The notes under the pieces are model-generated. The model saw only the letters and a list, made by a program, of their open reading frames with translations, ran no database searches and was not told the DNA's origin. Shown piece after piece: positions 23,731-31,349 of a stretch of DNA of 33,911 nucleotides (positions are counted from its first letter, which is position 1; each line of letters begins with the position of its first letter). The position numbers were made by a program, and so were the translations under genes. Location of the stretch: the NCBI RefSeq assembly GCF_012933655.1, contig NZ_JABBJJ010000113.1, forward strand, positions 1 through 33,911, read 5' to 3'. Source of the DNA: Pyxidicoccus fallax (lineage in GTDB: Bacteria > Myxococcota > Myxococcia > Myxococcales > Myxococcaceae).

Positions 23731-24534
23731 ATGTCGAAGCTCCAGAAGATGTTCAAGGGTGCTGCTGTCCTCGCGGTGAGCTGTGGCGTTCTGTCGGCCT
23801 GCGGTGCCGACACGGCCGAGACGCAGGCCAACCCGGAGGACGTGAACCAGGAGATCATCAACAACCTGGTCGAGGCGGGCTTCCCGGTCGACGACATCAT
23901 GGTCGCCGACGGCAAGGTGTACGTGGGCCGCGACGCTCACGTGACGCACGAGGCGTCCGTGGAGATGCTCCAGAACGTGGGCAGCCAGGAGCAGTACCAC
24001 ACGACCAACCTGGTCGGCACCAGCGTGACGAAGATCTGCGTCAACCCCACCTCCACGTTCAACAGCTACTCGCGCCTGAGCGCGGGTCTGACCGCGGCCA
24101 TCGAGAACTACAACCAGCGGGGTCTGCGCATCACCTTCGCGCGCGGCCCCACCACCGGCTGCACCGCGAACATCACCGCGCAGACCATGTCCGGCACCGG
24201 CGGCTCCGCGGGCTTCCCCTCGGGCGGCCGTCCCTACGGCACCATCAACATCGGCACCGGCCTGCAGAGCTACAGCGCTGACGTGAACGAGCACGTCATC
24301 ACCCACGAGCTCGGCCACGCCATCGGCTTCCGTCACTCGGACTACTACAACCGCTCCATCAGCTGCGGCGGCTCCGCCACCAACGAGGGCACCGCGGGCG
24401 TGGGCGCCATCCACATCCCCGGCACCCCGACCACGGCCACCCGCGGCGGCTCGGTCATGAACTCGTGCTTCAGCTCCAGCGAGACTGGCGAGTGGACCAG
24501 CTCCGACATCACCGCGCTGAACTACCTGTACTGA
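23731..24534 (+). CDS. M57-like secreted metalloprotease lipoprotein
   Basis: This 267-aa product starts at ATG 23731, eight bases after GAGGAAA. The signal ends in lipobox LSAC (Cys24). Residues 30-80 resemble a short propeptide (EDVNQEIINNLVEAGFPVDD), which in the family may keep the enzyme inactive. The zinc motif is HELGHAIGFRH (192-202), i.e. HExxHxxGxxH, and a probable Met-turn follows (GGSVMNSC). This fits the dual-action HEIGH peptidase family (Pfam PF12388, Peptidase_M57). It should be an exported endopeptidase. The next gene begins one base after its stop, suggesting a coupled pair of secreted proteases. Confidence 0.92.
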   Translation: MSKLQKMFKGAAVLAVSCGVLSACGADTAETQANPEDVNQEIINNLVEAGFPVDDIMVADGKVYVGRDAHVTHEASVEMLQNVGSQEQYHTTNLVGTSVTKICVNPTSTFNSYSRLSAGLTAAIENYNQRGLRITFARGPTTGCTANITAQTMSGTGGSAGFPSGGRPYGTINIGTGLQSYSADVNEHVITHELGHAIGFRHSDYYNRSISCGGSATNEGTAGVGAIHIPGTPTTATRGGSVMNSCFSSSETGEWTSSDITALNYLY

Positions 24535-24535
24535 G

Positions 24536-25315
24536 ATGACACGGCGGCCCCTTCGTACCTTCAATAGTTCGTGGGGGCTGCCCCTCGCGGGCACCGTGCT
24601 CCTCCTGGGCCTTCTGGGCTGTGGGAAGGATGACCCGGTGCCCGCGGATCCTCCGGTCTGCGAGGAGCCGAAGCCGGCGCAGGTGAGCGGCTTCTGGCAA
24701 TGCGGACCGACACTCGACTTCACTCCCATCAACAGCTACCAGGGCGCGTTCGCCAGCATCCAGGACAGGGAAGACGCTGTCGTCCTGATTGCCGGGGTCT
24801 GCACCGGAACGCTGATTGAAGCGAGCGCGGGGCCGGTGGTGCTGACCGCGGGGCACTGTGTCAGGCTCGGGGACCGGCCGCTGGTGGTCTTCAACTTCGA
24901 GGACTCGCCCGACGGCGAAGAGCTGCTGACCGAGGGCACCGTCATCGAGCAGTCGTCCACCCCCGACTACGCGCTCATCCTGCTGGACGCGCTTCCCGCC
25001 GCCATCACTCCCGTCCCGCTGACGACCCAGGCCACCGAGCGGCTGGCCATCATCCAGCATCCCCGGGGCTACCGGAAGGTCATCGCCGAGGGCCGGTACC
25101 TGGATTCGTGCAACCAGCTCGTCTACTACGGCGACCTCGACACCCTGGTGGGCAGCTCCGGCGCGGGCGTGCTCAACCAGCAGGGCTTCCTCGTGGGCGT
25201 CCACACCGACGGCGACTGCGAGGAGAATGGCCGCGGGCACAACCGGGGCTGGACCATGGAGTCGGTGGTCCAGGCGTCCGAGTACCTGCAGGACTCCGAC
25301 ATCGCCGACCGCTGA
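24536..25315 (+). CDS. Trypsin-like serine protease lipoprotein
   Basis: This 259-aa protein has a lipoprotein signal ending in LLGC (Cys29). The S1-type (Trypsin_2-like) catalytic triad is visible: His107 in VVLTAGHC, Asp144 in PDYALILLD, and Ser208 in GSSGAGV (GxSGxx). Cys89 and Cys108, and Cys56 with Cys192, may form disulfides. Its size is normal for a compact V8/trypsin-type domain. The ATG at 24536 is one base after the stop of the M57-like gene, so it is probably translated from the same mRNA. Together they look like a two-enzyme extracellular or surface protease unit, which would suit a predatory bacterium. No clear propeptide is seen. Confidence 0.92.
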   Translation: MTRRPLRTFNSSWGLPLAGTVLLLGLLGCGKDDPVPADPPVCEEPKPAQVSGFWQCGPTLDFTPINSYQGAFASIQDREDAVVLIAGVCTGTLIEASAGPVVLTAGHCVRLGDRPLVVFNFEDSPDGEELLTEGTVIEQSSTPDYALILLDALPAAITPVPLTTQATERLAIIQHPRGYRKVIAEGRYLDSCNQLVYYGDLDTLVGSSGAGVLNQQGFLVGVHTDGDCEENGRGHNRGWTMESVVQASEYLQDSDIADR

Positions 25316-25328
25316 GCGCCCGGGCCCC

Positions 25329-25868
25329 TCAGGGCTTCGATGATTGCGCCAGCCGGAGGACCGGGGCGTTGGAGTCACGGCGCAGCACGAAGAAGTAAGG
25401 TGCCGCCATCCCCCGCGAATCCATCAACCCGAGCAGCGTGTTCCCATCCGCCTTGCGGAAGATGTCGTGGGTCGGCCAGTCGTCGTAGATCATCGTCGCG
25501 CTGAGCTTCCCGCGGTACTCCGTCATCCGCAGCCGCGCCTTGAACTTGCCGGTCTCCACGTCCGCCCGGTGCGGGCCCACGAGGCCGCGGATGTTCGGCG
25601 AGGGCCACTTGCGCGGGTCCACCGGGAACACCGAGGAGCGGTCCTCCGTGAAGAACAGCAGCGGGTGCACGCTCTCGGCGTCGATGAACTGCTTGCCGTA
25701 CCAGCCCGTCGCTTCGAGCATCCCGTCCATCGGATGCTCCGTCTGGAGTTCACTGCCCTTCCACGTGCCGCGCATGAATGCGAGGTCGACCGTGGGCAGG
25801 CTGTCGAACAGCGTGAGCGCCTCTTCCGTGCGGATGCGCCCCGCCTTCAGCGCCTCGTCGAGTGTCAT
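25329..25868 (-). CDS. GXWXG/DUF4334 domain protein
   Basis: This 179-aa protein begins with MTLDEALKAGRIRTEEALTL and has the GxWxG motif RGTWKG (residues 33-38), then a second half with W.GPHRADVETGKFKARLRMTEYRGKLSATMIYD-like strands (split in the sequence) and DDWPTHDIF. This matches the GXWXG plus DUF4334 architecture (two small beta-rich modules, probably ligand binding). The ATG (25868-25866) overlaps the stop of the alcohol dehydrogenase by four bases (ATGA), so expression is coupled. The function is unknown; the pairing suggests binding of the dehydrogenase substrate or product. Confidence 0.85.
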   Translation of the reverse strand: MTLDEALKAGRIRTEEALTLFDSLPTVDLAFMRGTWKGSELQTEHPMDGMLEATGWYGKQFIDAESVHPLLFFTEDRSSVFPVDPRKWPSPNIRGLVGPHRADVETGKFKARLRMTEYRGKLSATMIYDDWPTHDIFRKADGNTLLGLMDSRGMAAPYFFVLRRDSNAPVLRLAQSSKP

Positions 25869-26983
25869 GACGTCCTTTCTCCGTGCATGCGCAGCACCGG
25901 CTTGATGGCCGTGCGCGTCTCCATGTCGTGAACCGCGTCGTTGATGGCCTCGAAGGCATAGGCGCGGCTCAGCTTCTCCAGCGGGAACCGTCCTTCCGCG
26001 TGCAGTGAGACCAGCCTCGGGATGAAGGACTTCGGGTCGGCATCGCCCTCGAGGATGCCCACCAGCTTCTTCCCGGACAGGAGCGCCCTCATCGGAAGCG
26101 AGACCTCCGCGTCGCCGTCGGGCAGCCCGAGCAGCCCGCAGGTGCCCAGGGGCCGCGTCACGTCGAACGCCTGGCGCAGCACCTGGGGTGAGCCGACGCA
26201 CTCCAGCGCGAAGTCCACCCCACCCCGGGTGCGCTTCAGAATCGTCCTCGTCAGCTCGGGCTCCCGTGCCAGGAAGGTGTCCGTGGCGCCCAGCTCGCGC
26301 GCGAGCTCGAGCCGCTCCGGGCTGACGTCCACCGCGATGATGCTCGCCGCGCCAGCGATGCGCGCCGACATGATGGCCGCGAGGCCGACGGAGCCCGCGC
26401 CGAAGACGGCGAGCTGCTGCCCCGCCTCCATCCGGAACGCCTCCAGCACCGCGCCCGCCCCGGTCTGGAACCCACAGCCCAGTGGCGCGAGCAGCTCCAG
26501 CGGCGCCGCCGCGTCCACCTTCACCGCGTTGTGCTGGTGCGCCAGCACGTGGGTGGCGAACGACGACTGGTGGAAGAAGCTCGAGCGGACTGGCTCACCC
26601 CGCCACCGCATGGGGAAGGAGCCATCCGGCCGTGCGCCCGAGAAGTTCCCCGCGTACCCGCGCTCGCAATACGCGGGATGTCCCCGCGTGCACCTGCCGC
26701 ACGCGCGGCACGAGAAGTAGCTGAGCACCACCGCGTCGCCGGGCGCGAAGTCCGTCACGCCCTCCCCCACCGCCTCCACCACGCCCGCGCCCTCGTGGCC
26801 GAGCACCGCGGGGAACGGGAACCGCCCCGCGCCCGCCCGGTACGTGAGGTCGGTGTGGCAGATGCCGCTCGCCGTCACCCGCACCCGAAGCTCGCCCGCG
26901 CGCGGCGACTCGAGCTCCACCTCGTCGATGACGAAGGGACCGTTCACCACCTGCAGCAGCGCGGCACGCACCGGGAGGGCCAT
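25865..26983 (-). CDS. Zinc-dependent alcohol dehydrogenase (aryl-alcohol type)
   Basis: This 372-aa medium-chain zinc alcohol dehydrogenase should oxidise an alcohol or reduce an aldehyde with NAD. Catalytic zinc ligands are Cys42 (GICHTDL), His63/Glu64 (GHEGAG) and Cys170 (LGCGFQTGAG); structural zinc ligands are Cys92, Cys95, Cys98 and Cys106 (CRACGRCTRGHPAYC). The Rossmann GAGSVG is at 195-200, and the following strand ends in Asp (IIAVDVSPERL), favouring NAD over NADP. It resembles XylB/aryl-alcohol and class III-like enzymes. The gene is first in a two-gene unit. Its ATG at 26983 has no ribosome binding site; a perfect palindrome sits ten bases upstream, so the transcript may be nearly leaderless. 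Confidence 0.95.
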   Translation of the reverse strand: MALPVRAALLQVVNGPFVIDEVELESPRAGELRVRVTASGICHTDLTYRAGAGRFPFPAVLGHEGAGVVEAVGEGVTDFAPGDAVVLSYFSCRACGRCTRGHPAYCERGYAGNFSGARPDGSFPMRWRGEPVRSSFFHQSSFATHVLAHQHNAVKVDAAAPLELLAPLGCGFQTGAGAVLEAFRMEAGQQLAVFGAGSVGLAAIMSARIAGAASIIAVDVSPERLELARELGATDTFLAREPELTRTILKRTRGGVDFALECVGSPQVLRQAFDVTRPLGTCGLLGLPDGDAEVSLPMRALLSGKKLVGILEGDADPKSFIPRLVSLHAEGRFPLEKLSRAYAFEAINDAVHDMETRTAIKPVLRMHGERTS

Positions 26984-26992
26984 GCGGCGACT

Positions 26993-27013
26993 TTATTGGC
27001 AACATGCCAATAA
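26993..27013. promoter_or_regulatory. Perfect 9-3-9 palindrome, likely operator
   Basis: TTATTGGCA (26993-27001), spacer ACA, TGCCAATAA (27005-27013) is a perfect inverted repeat of 21 bp, AT-rich in a GC-rich region. It starts ten bases from the alcohol dehydrogenase start and lies 129 bases before the YCII gene. It is the classic size and position for a dimeric repressor or activator of ADH-DUF4334 (and perhaps YCII). No regulator gene is adjacent. Confidence 0.7.
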
Positions 27014-27141
27014 GGGAAGCCACCAGGAGTTCCGAGGGGTCCGCCAGGGGGAAAATCCCCGCGAAAATCCGTGTCGATTTCGTCCCCGGCCATTCGTCGC
27101 CCTCCATGAAGCCCCCCCGCCGTCGAAACGAAGGAGTTCAC

Positions 27142-27489
27142 ATGCGTTTCCTGTCCATGGTCCGAGTCCAGGAGGGCACCGCCCAGAAGCCCAGCGAGAA
27201 GCTGATGGCCGACATGGGAAAACTGATTGACGAGATGACCGCCAAGGGCGTGCTGCTCGACACCGCCGGCCTGCACCCCAGCTCCGAGGGCGTCCGCCTG
27301 CGCAATGACCACGGCCGGTACAGCCGCACCGACGGGCCGTTCACCGAGGCCAAGGAGGTGGTCGGCGGCTACGCGATATTCAAGGCCGACTCGATGGAGG
27401 AAGCCCTCGAGCTGACCCGCCGCTTCCTCGCGGTGCACGGCGAGGAATGGAACATCGAGTGCGAGGTGCGGCAACTGGCCGACATGTAG
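27142..27489 (+). CDS. YCII-related (DGPF) protein
   Basis: This 115-aa protein starts at ATG 27142, preceded by AAGGAG with five-base spacing, the best ribosome binding site in the window. It has the family's DGPF motif at residues 64-67 (TDGPFTEAKE) and the following GGYAIFKADSMEEALEL pattern, a ferredoxin-like alpha/beta fold (PF03795). In this family a conserved Asp/His has been linked to catalysis or small-ligand binding; here the role is unknown. Members often neighbour ECF sigma factors, but none is present. Its 5' region contains the palindrome at 26993-27013 on the opposite gene's side. It ends ten bases before a convergent lipoprotein gene. Confidence 0.92.
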   Translation: MRFLSMVRVQEGTAQKPSEKLMADMGKLIDEMTAKGVLLDTAGLHPSSEGVRLRNDHGRYSRTDGPFTEAKEVVGGYAIFKADSMEEALELTRRFLAVHGEEWNIECEVRQLADM

Positions 27490-27499
27490 CCGCGGCGTC

Positions 27500-27838
27500 C
27501 TACAGGCTCTTCACCCGGCACGCCTTCGCCTGTCCGTCGGCTACCGCCACGCACACGTACCCTTCCCGGCAGTCATCGGTGTCCTCGCAGGTGAGCGAGC
27601 ACAGGCGCTCTTCGCCGAGTTGTGCGGTGCAGACCGTGCCCTGCGGGCAATTCGCCGTATCCCCCTCCTCGGAGCAGGACTGGGCGCAGAAGGTCCCAGG
27701 GTAGTTCTGGTAGCACGCCAGACCGGCCTCGCAGACCACATCGTCCTTGCAGGACTCCGCCACGGCGCCATCGTTTCTTCCACAGGCGAACAGGGGCAGG
27801 ACGAAGAGAGCGGCGGACAGACACAGAAAACGGTGCAC
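27500..27838 (-). CDS. Small Cys-rich lipoprotein
   Basis: I place the start at GTG 27838 because GGAGG lies six bases upstream; the in-frame ATG at 27844 follows GGAGG directly with no spacer, which is unsuitable. The GTG start gives a 112-aa protein with a short signal (HRFLCLSAALFVLP) and lipobox LFAC (Cys19). The mature part has ten Cys in pairs such as CKDD(V)VC, GLACYQ, FCAQSC, NCPQGTVC, LCSLTC, DDCREGYVC and ACRVKS, a disulfide-rich fold seen in many myxobacterial lipoproteins. It probably sits on the periplasmic or outer face. No family name can be assigned. Its stop is ten bases from the YCII stop. Confidence 0.8.
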   Translation of the reverse strand: MHRFLCLSAALFVLPLFACGRNDGAVAESCKDDVVCEAGLACYQNYPGTFCAQSCSEEGDTANCPQGTVCTAQLGEERLCSLTCEDTDDCREGYVCVAVADGQAKACRVKSL

Positions 27839-28024
27839 GAGCATCCTCCAGGAAATTCGAATGGGTTCCTGGGGAGTCAGACGCCGCGGGATTGAAAATG
27901 CGGCCAGGCACCTGTCGTCCTGGGGAACGCCCGGCTCCCGGCTGGTGAGGGACCGGGCACACCGTGGGGTGGGGACCGGGACGTGAGGGCTCCATAACTT
28001 GGCGCCGGATTCGCGGAGGTGCTC

Positions 28025-28924
28025 ATGCCTGCTGTCCTGCACAAGACCCTCGACCTCGACGGCGTCCGCGTCTTCTATCGAGAGGCGGGCCCGCCCGGGG
28101 CTCCCGTCATCCTGTTGCCGCACGGCTACCCGTGCTCCTCCTTCCAGTTCCGCGCCTTCATGCCCGCGCTCGCGGACCGCTGGCGCCTCGTCGCCCCGGA
28201 CTACCCGGGCTTCGGCTACAGCGACACACCGCCGCCCAGCGACTTCGACTACACGTTCGACGGCTACGCCGACCTGTTGGACAGGTTCGCGCGGGCGCTG
28301 GGGCTCACGCGCTACGCGCTCTACCTGCACGACTATGGCTCGCAAATCGGACTGCGCCTGGCCATCAAGGCCCCGGAGCGGGTGGCCGCGCTCATCCTCC
28401 AGAATGGCGACATCTACGAGGACACGCTGGGCCCCAAGTACCAGGCGCTCAAGGAGTACTGGGCGAATCCGTCGCCGGCGGGGCGCCGGAAGCTGGGCGA
28501 GGCCGTCAGCGAGGAGGGCTTCCGGGACGAGTTCATCGGCGAAATCGCCGAGCACCTCGTCGCGCGCATTCCTCCGGACCTGTGGAACCTGTCCTGGCCG
28601 CTCATGCGGACTCCGCAGCGCCGCGAAATCATGGTCGGCTTGATGGAAGGGCTGAAGGAGAACCTCGGCTGGTTTCCCCGCTACCAGGCCTTCCTGCGCG
28701 AGCACCGTCCCCCCACCCTCATCGTCTGGGGACCACAGGACGGCTACATGCCCGAGGCCTCGGCCCGGGCGTACTCGAGGGACGTGCCCGACGCGGAGCT
28801 CCACCTGCTCGACGGCGGGCACTGGCTGCTGGAGACGCACCTCGACGAGGTGGTGACGCTGGCGCGGCGCTTCCTCGACAGGGTGTACCCCGGGGCGCAC
28901 GCACCGGGGTCTCGCTCGACGTGA
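28025..28924 (+). CDS. Alpha/beta fold hydrolase, epoxide hydrolase/dehalogenase-like
   Basis: This 299-aa enzyme has the alpha/beta hydrolase fold with an Asp nucleophile: HGYP (His33, oxyanion hole), nucleophile Asp103 in LHDYGSQIGL, acid Asp239 in VWGPQDGYMP and His266 in DGGHWLLETH. The Asp nucleophile places it with epoxide hydrolases and haloalkane dehalogenases; the residue after the nucleophile is Tyr (DYG), where dehalogenases usually have Trp, so a dehalogenase role is uncertain. The ATG at 28025 has GGAGG five bases upstream; an upstream GTG at 28019 overlaps that site. No signal peptide. A small hairpin lies after the stop. Confidence 0.9.
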   Translation: MPAVLHKTLDLDGVRVFYREAGPPGAPVILLPHGYPCSSFQFRAFMPALADRWRLVAPDYPGFGYSDTPPPSDFDYTFDGYADLLDRFARALGLTRYALYLHDYGSQIGLRLAIKAPERVAALILQNGDIYEDTLGPKYQALKEYWANPSPAGRRKLGEAVSEEGFRDEFIGEIAEHLVARIPPDLWNLSWPLMRTPQRREIMVGLMEGLKENLGWFPRYQAFLREHRPPTLIVWGPQDGYMPEASARAYSRDVPDAELHLLDGGHWLLETHLDEVVTLARRFLDRVYPGAHAPGSRST

Positions 28925-28943
28925 GCCGACCTGGAGTGGCCCT

Positions 28944-28959
28944 CGTGCTTCGGGGCACG
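28944..28959 (+). terminator. Small hairpin after alpha/beta hydrolase
   Basis: CGTGC (28944-28948) pairs with GCACG (28955-28959) around TTCGGG, 19 bases past the stop codon. Short stem, no T run; weak candidate. Confidence 0.3.
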
Positions 28960-29039
28960 TCGGTTGCCGCGGTATCTCCTGTACGATTCCTTCGCGCACG
29001 TGAAGCGGGAGCCGCCCGCGCGAAAGCAGGAGTGAGACC

Positions 29040-30056
29040 ATGGCGACGAATCGTGGAGAGCCGCAGCTCGTCGACGCATACCTGGCGGGACTGAAGAACC
29101 CCGCGGCGAAGAAGACGCTGGGGGCGCTGCGCATGCAGCTCCGCAAGCTGCTGCCGGGAGCGGTCGAGACCATCAGCTACCAGATGCCCACCTTCAAGGT
29201 GGACGGGAACTCCGTGGCCGGCTTCGCCTTCTTCAAGAACCACTGCGGCTACTACCCCTTCAGCGGCGGCGTGGTGCCGACGCTGAAGGCGGAGCTGGAC
29301 GGCTACACCACGTCGAAGAGCGGCGTGACCTTCCCGCCCGACAAGCCGCTCCCGGCGAAGCTGGTGAAGACGCTGGTGCAGGCGCGGCTCGCGGAGATTG
29401 CCGAGCGCGGGAAGAAGCCCTCGACCGCGAAGAAGGCGGCCGCGAAGAAGGCGCTCGTCACCGACCGCGTGACGGACAGTGCCGTGAAGGAGGCGACCGG
29501 GCGGGACTGGAAGGGGTGGATGCGCGCGCTGGACGCGGCGGGGGGACGTGAGCTGAACCACAAGCAGCTCGTCGCGCACCTGGCCCGGGAGGTGGAGTCC
29601 ACGTGGTGGCAGCAGTCCATCGCCGTGGCGTACGAGCAGGTCCGCGGCAAGCGCGTCGTGGGCGAGACGGCGGACACGGGCTTCCAGGTGGGCGTGGTGC
29701 GCACGCTGCCGATGCGCGCCGAGACGCTGTGGGAGCGGCTTGCCACCCAGCCGAAGGACTGGCTCGGCGCCGGCGCGAAGCTGACGCTGGAGCCGGGAGC
29801 GGGCTACGCGGTTCCCAAGCGCCGTGGAACCCCGGGCGTCCGCGGCGAGGTCCGGGTGGTGAAGCCCGGGCAGCGCGTCCGCATGACCTGGCAGCCGGAC
29901 GACTGGAAGAAGCCCGCGACGCTCCAGCTCACGGTGGTGCCGAAGCCGCGAGGCGCCGCCCTCCACGTGCACATGGAGAAGCTGCCGGACGCGAAGACCC
30001 GCGAGGCGATGCGCGAGCACTGGTCCCAGGTGGTCGAAGGCCTCGCGAAGGAGTGA
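29040..30056 (+). CDS. DUF1801-SRPBCC fusion protein
   Basis: This 338-aa protein combines two domains. Residues 1-120 resemble DUF1801 (frataxin-like YdhG fold; [41 protein letters not shown]). A linker rich in Lys-Ala ([15 protein letters not shown], 125-139) joins it to a helical segment ([20 protein letters not shown]) and then a C-terminal SRPBCC/AHSA1-type domain (about 210-338; [51 protein letters not shown]), which binds hydrophobic ligands in relatives. No signal peptide. The ATG at 29040 follows AGGAG with eight-base spacing. Function is unknown; a chaperone-like or ligand-carrier role is possible. Confidence 0.85.
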   Translation: MATNRGEPQLVDAYLAGLKNPAAKKTLGALRMQLRKLLPGAVETISYQMPTFKVDGNSVAGFAFFKNHCGYYPFSGGVVPTLKAELDGYTTSKSGVTFPPDKPLPAKLVKTLVQARLAEIAERGKKPSTAKKAAAKKALVTDRVTDSAVKEATGRDWKGWMRALDAAGGRELNHKQLVAHLAREVESTWWQQSIAVAYEQVRGKRVVGETADTGFQVGVVRTLPMRAETLWERLATQPKDWLGAGAKLTLEPGAGYAVPKRRGTPGVRGEVRVVKPGQRVRMTWQPDDWKKPATLQLTVVPKPRGAALHVHMEKLPDAKTREAMREHWSQVVEGLAKE

Positions 30057-30092
30057 CAGGGGCTCGTTCCGGGGCGCGGCATTCCGCATCAC

Positions 30093-30111
30093 GTCCGGTA
30101 CACTCCCGGAC
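30093..30111. promoter_or_regulatory. Inverted repeat touching the start codon of the second amidase
   Basis: GTCCGG (30093-30098) and CCGGAC (30106-30111) form a perfect 6-bp inverted repeat with a seven-base loop, and its last base precedes the ATG at 30112. In RNA this hairpin would cover the ribosome docking region; in DNA it could be an operator. Confidence 0.4.
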
Positions 30112-31278
30112 ATGAAGACGGACCCTCATGGCGCCTGGGCGTACCGCCCGGATGCTCCCCTCCGAGGCGCGGCCCACGGGCCGCTCGCGGGCCTGACGTT
30201 CAGCGCGAAGGACCTGTACGGCGTGCCGGGCTGGCCGCTCCAGGGCAGCTCGCGTGCCGTCCTTCCCGAGGTGGCGGACAGTCCGCTCGTGGCCCGCCTC
30301 CTGGGGCTTGGGGCGACGCTCGTCGGCAAGACGCACCTGCACGAGGTGGCGCTCGGCATCACCGGCGCCAACGCCTTCGGCGGGACGCGCAACCCGATGG
30401 ACCCTACGCGGGTGGCGGGAGGCTCCAGTGGCGGCGCGGCCGTGAGCGTTGCGACGGGCGAGGTGGACTTCGCGCTCGGCACGGACACGGGGGGCAGCAT
30501 CCGCGTGCCGGCCGCGTGGTGCGGCGTGGTGGGCTTCAAGCCCACGAAGGGCAGCGCCGCGTGGCCCACCGAGGGCGTTCTGCCCCTGAGCGACACCTGC
30601 GACCACACGGGCCCGCTCGCGCGGGACGTGCGCGCGGTGGTGCGTGTCCACACCGCCCTGTCGGGCGAGGCCGTGGCTCCGCGGGAGTGGGACGGCGTGC
30701 GCGTGGGCGTGTGGGACATCCCCGGCTGGGTCACTCCGGAGGTCTGGGCCGTGGTGGAGGCCGAGGCAGCACGGCTGACGGCGCTGGGGGCGCGAGTCAC
30801 GCGGGTGCCCTTCCCCGAGGTCATGGATGCGTACACCCCCATCGTGCTGAGCGAGGCGGCGGTCGTGCATGCGCGGGCCCTGGCGAGTGAAGCGCCGGGC
30901 TTCATTCCCGCCACCGAAGCGAACCTGCGTGCGGGCGCGGCGCTGAGCCCGGCGGACGTGGCCGCCGCGCGCGCCCGGCGGGAGGCGTACCGCGCGCGGC
31001 TGGAGGCGGTGTTCGGCGAGGTGGACGTGCTGCTCGGCCCCGCGGTGCCGGACGTGGCGCCCCGGTTCGGCCAGGAAGAAGTCACCGTCGCCGAAGGCAT
31101 GCTTCCGGTGCGGCGCGCGGTGCTGCGCGTCACCTCACCGTGGAGCCTGCTGGGCGCGCCGACGCTGTGCCTTCCGCGTCCGCTCGGTGGGCTGTCGGTG
31201 GGTGTCCAGTTCGTCGCGCCCTGGGGACAGGATGCGGCCCTGCTCGGATGGGGGCTTGGTTTGGAGGGCCCCCGGTAA
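30112..31278 (+). CDS. Amidase signature family hydrolase, second copy
   Basis: This 388-aa enzyme has Lys33 in FSAKDLYG, a Gly/Ser signature [16 protein letters not shown] (101-116, cis-Ser near 105/106) and the nucleophile Ser129 in [13 protein letters not shown]. It is shorter than the amidase at 15432-16847, lacking about 50 N-terminal residues before the Lys, but all catalytic residues are present. The GTDTGGS sequence resembles the more typical amidase/GatA form than the first copy's NDGGGS. No signal peptide. The start has no ribosome binding site; a hairpin abuts it. Substrate unknown. Confidence 0.93.
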   Translation: MKTDPHGAWAYRPDAPLRGAAHGPLAGLTFSAKDLYGVPGWPLQGSSRAVLPEVADSPLVARLLGLGATLVGKTHLHEVALGITGANAFGGTRNPMDPTRVAGGSSGGAAVSVATGEVDFALGTDTGGSIRVPAAWCGVVGFKPTKGSAAWPTEGVLPLSDTCDHTGPLARDVRAVVRVHTALSGEAVAPREWDGVRVGVWDIPGWVTPEVWAVVEAEAARLTALGARVTRVPFPEVMDAYTPIVLSEAAVVHARALASEAPGFIPATEANLRAGAALSPADVAAARARREAYRARLEAVFGEVDVLLGPAVPDVAPRFGQEEVTVAEGMLPVRRAVLRVTSPWSLLGAPTLCLPRPLGGLSVGVQFVAPWGQDAALLGWGLGLEGPR

Positions 31279-31349
31279 ATCGAAAATATTTCCCCGCAAC
31301 CACGCGCCGCCTCCCGGGTTTGAAGAGGCCTCTTTCGGAGGAATCACCC

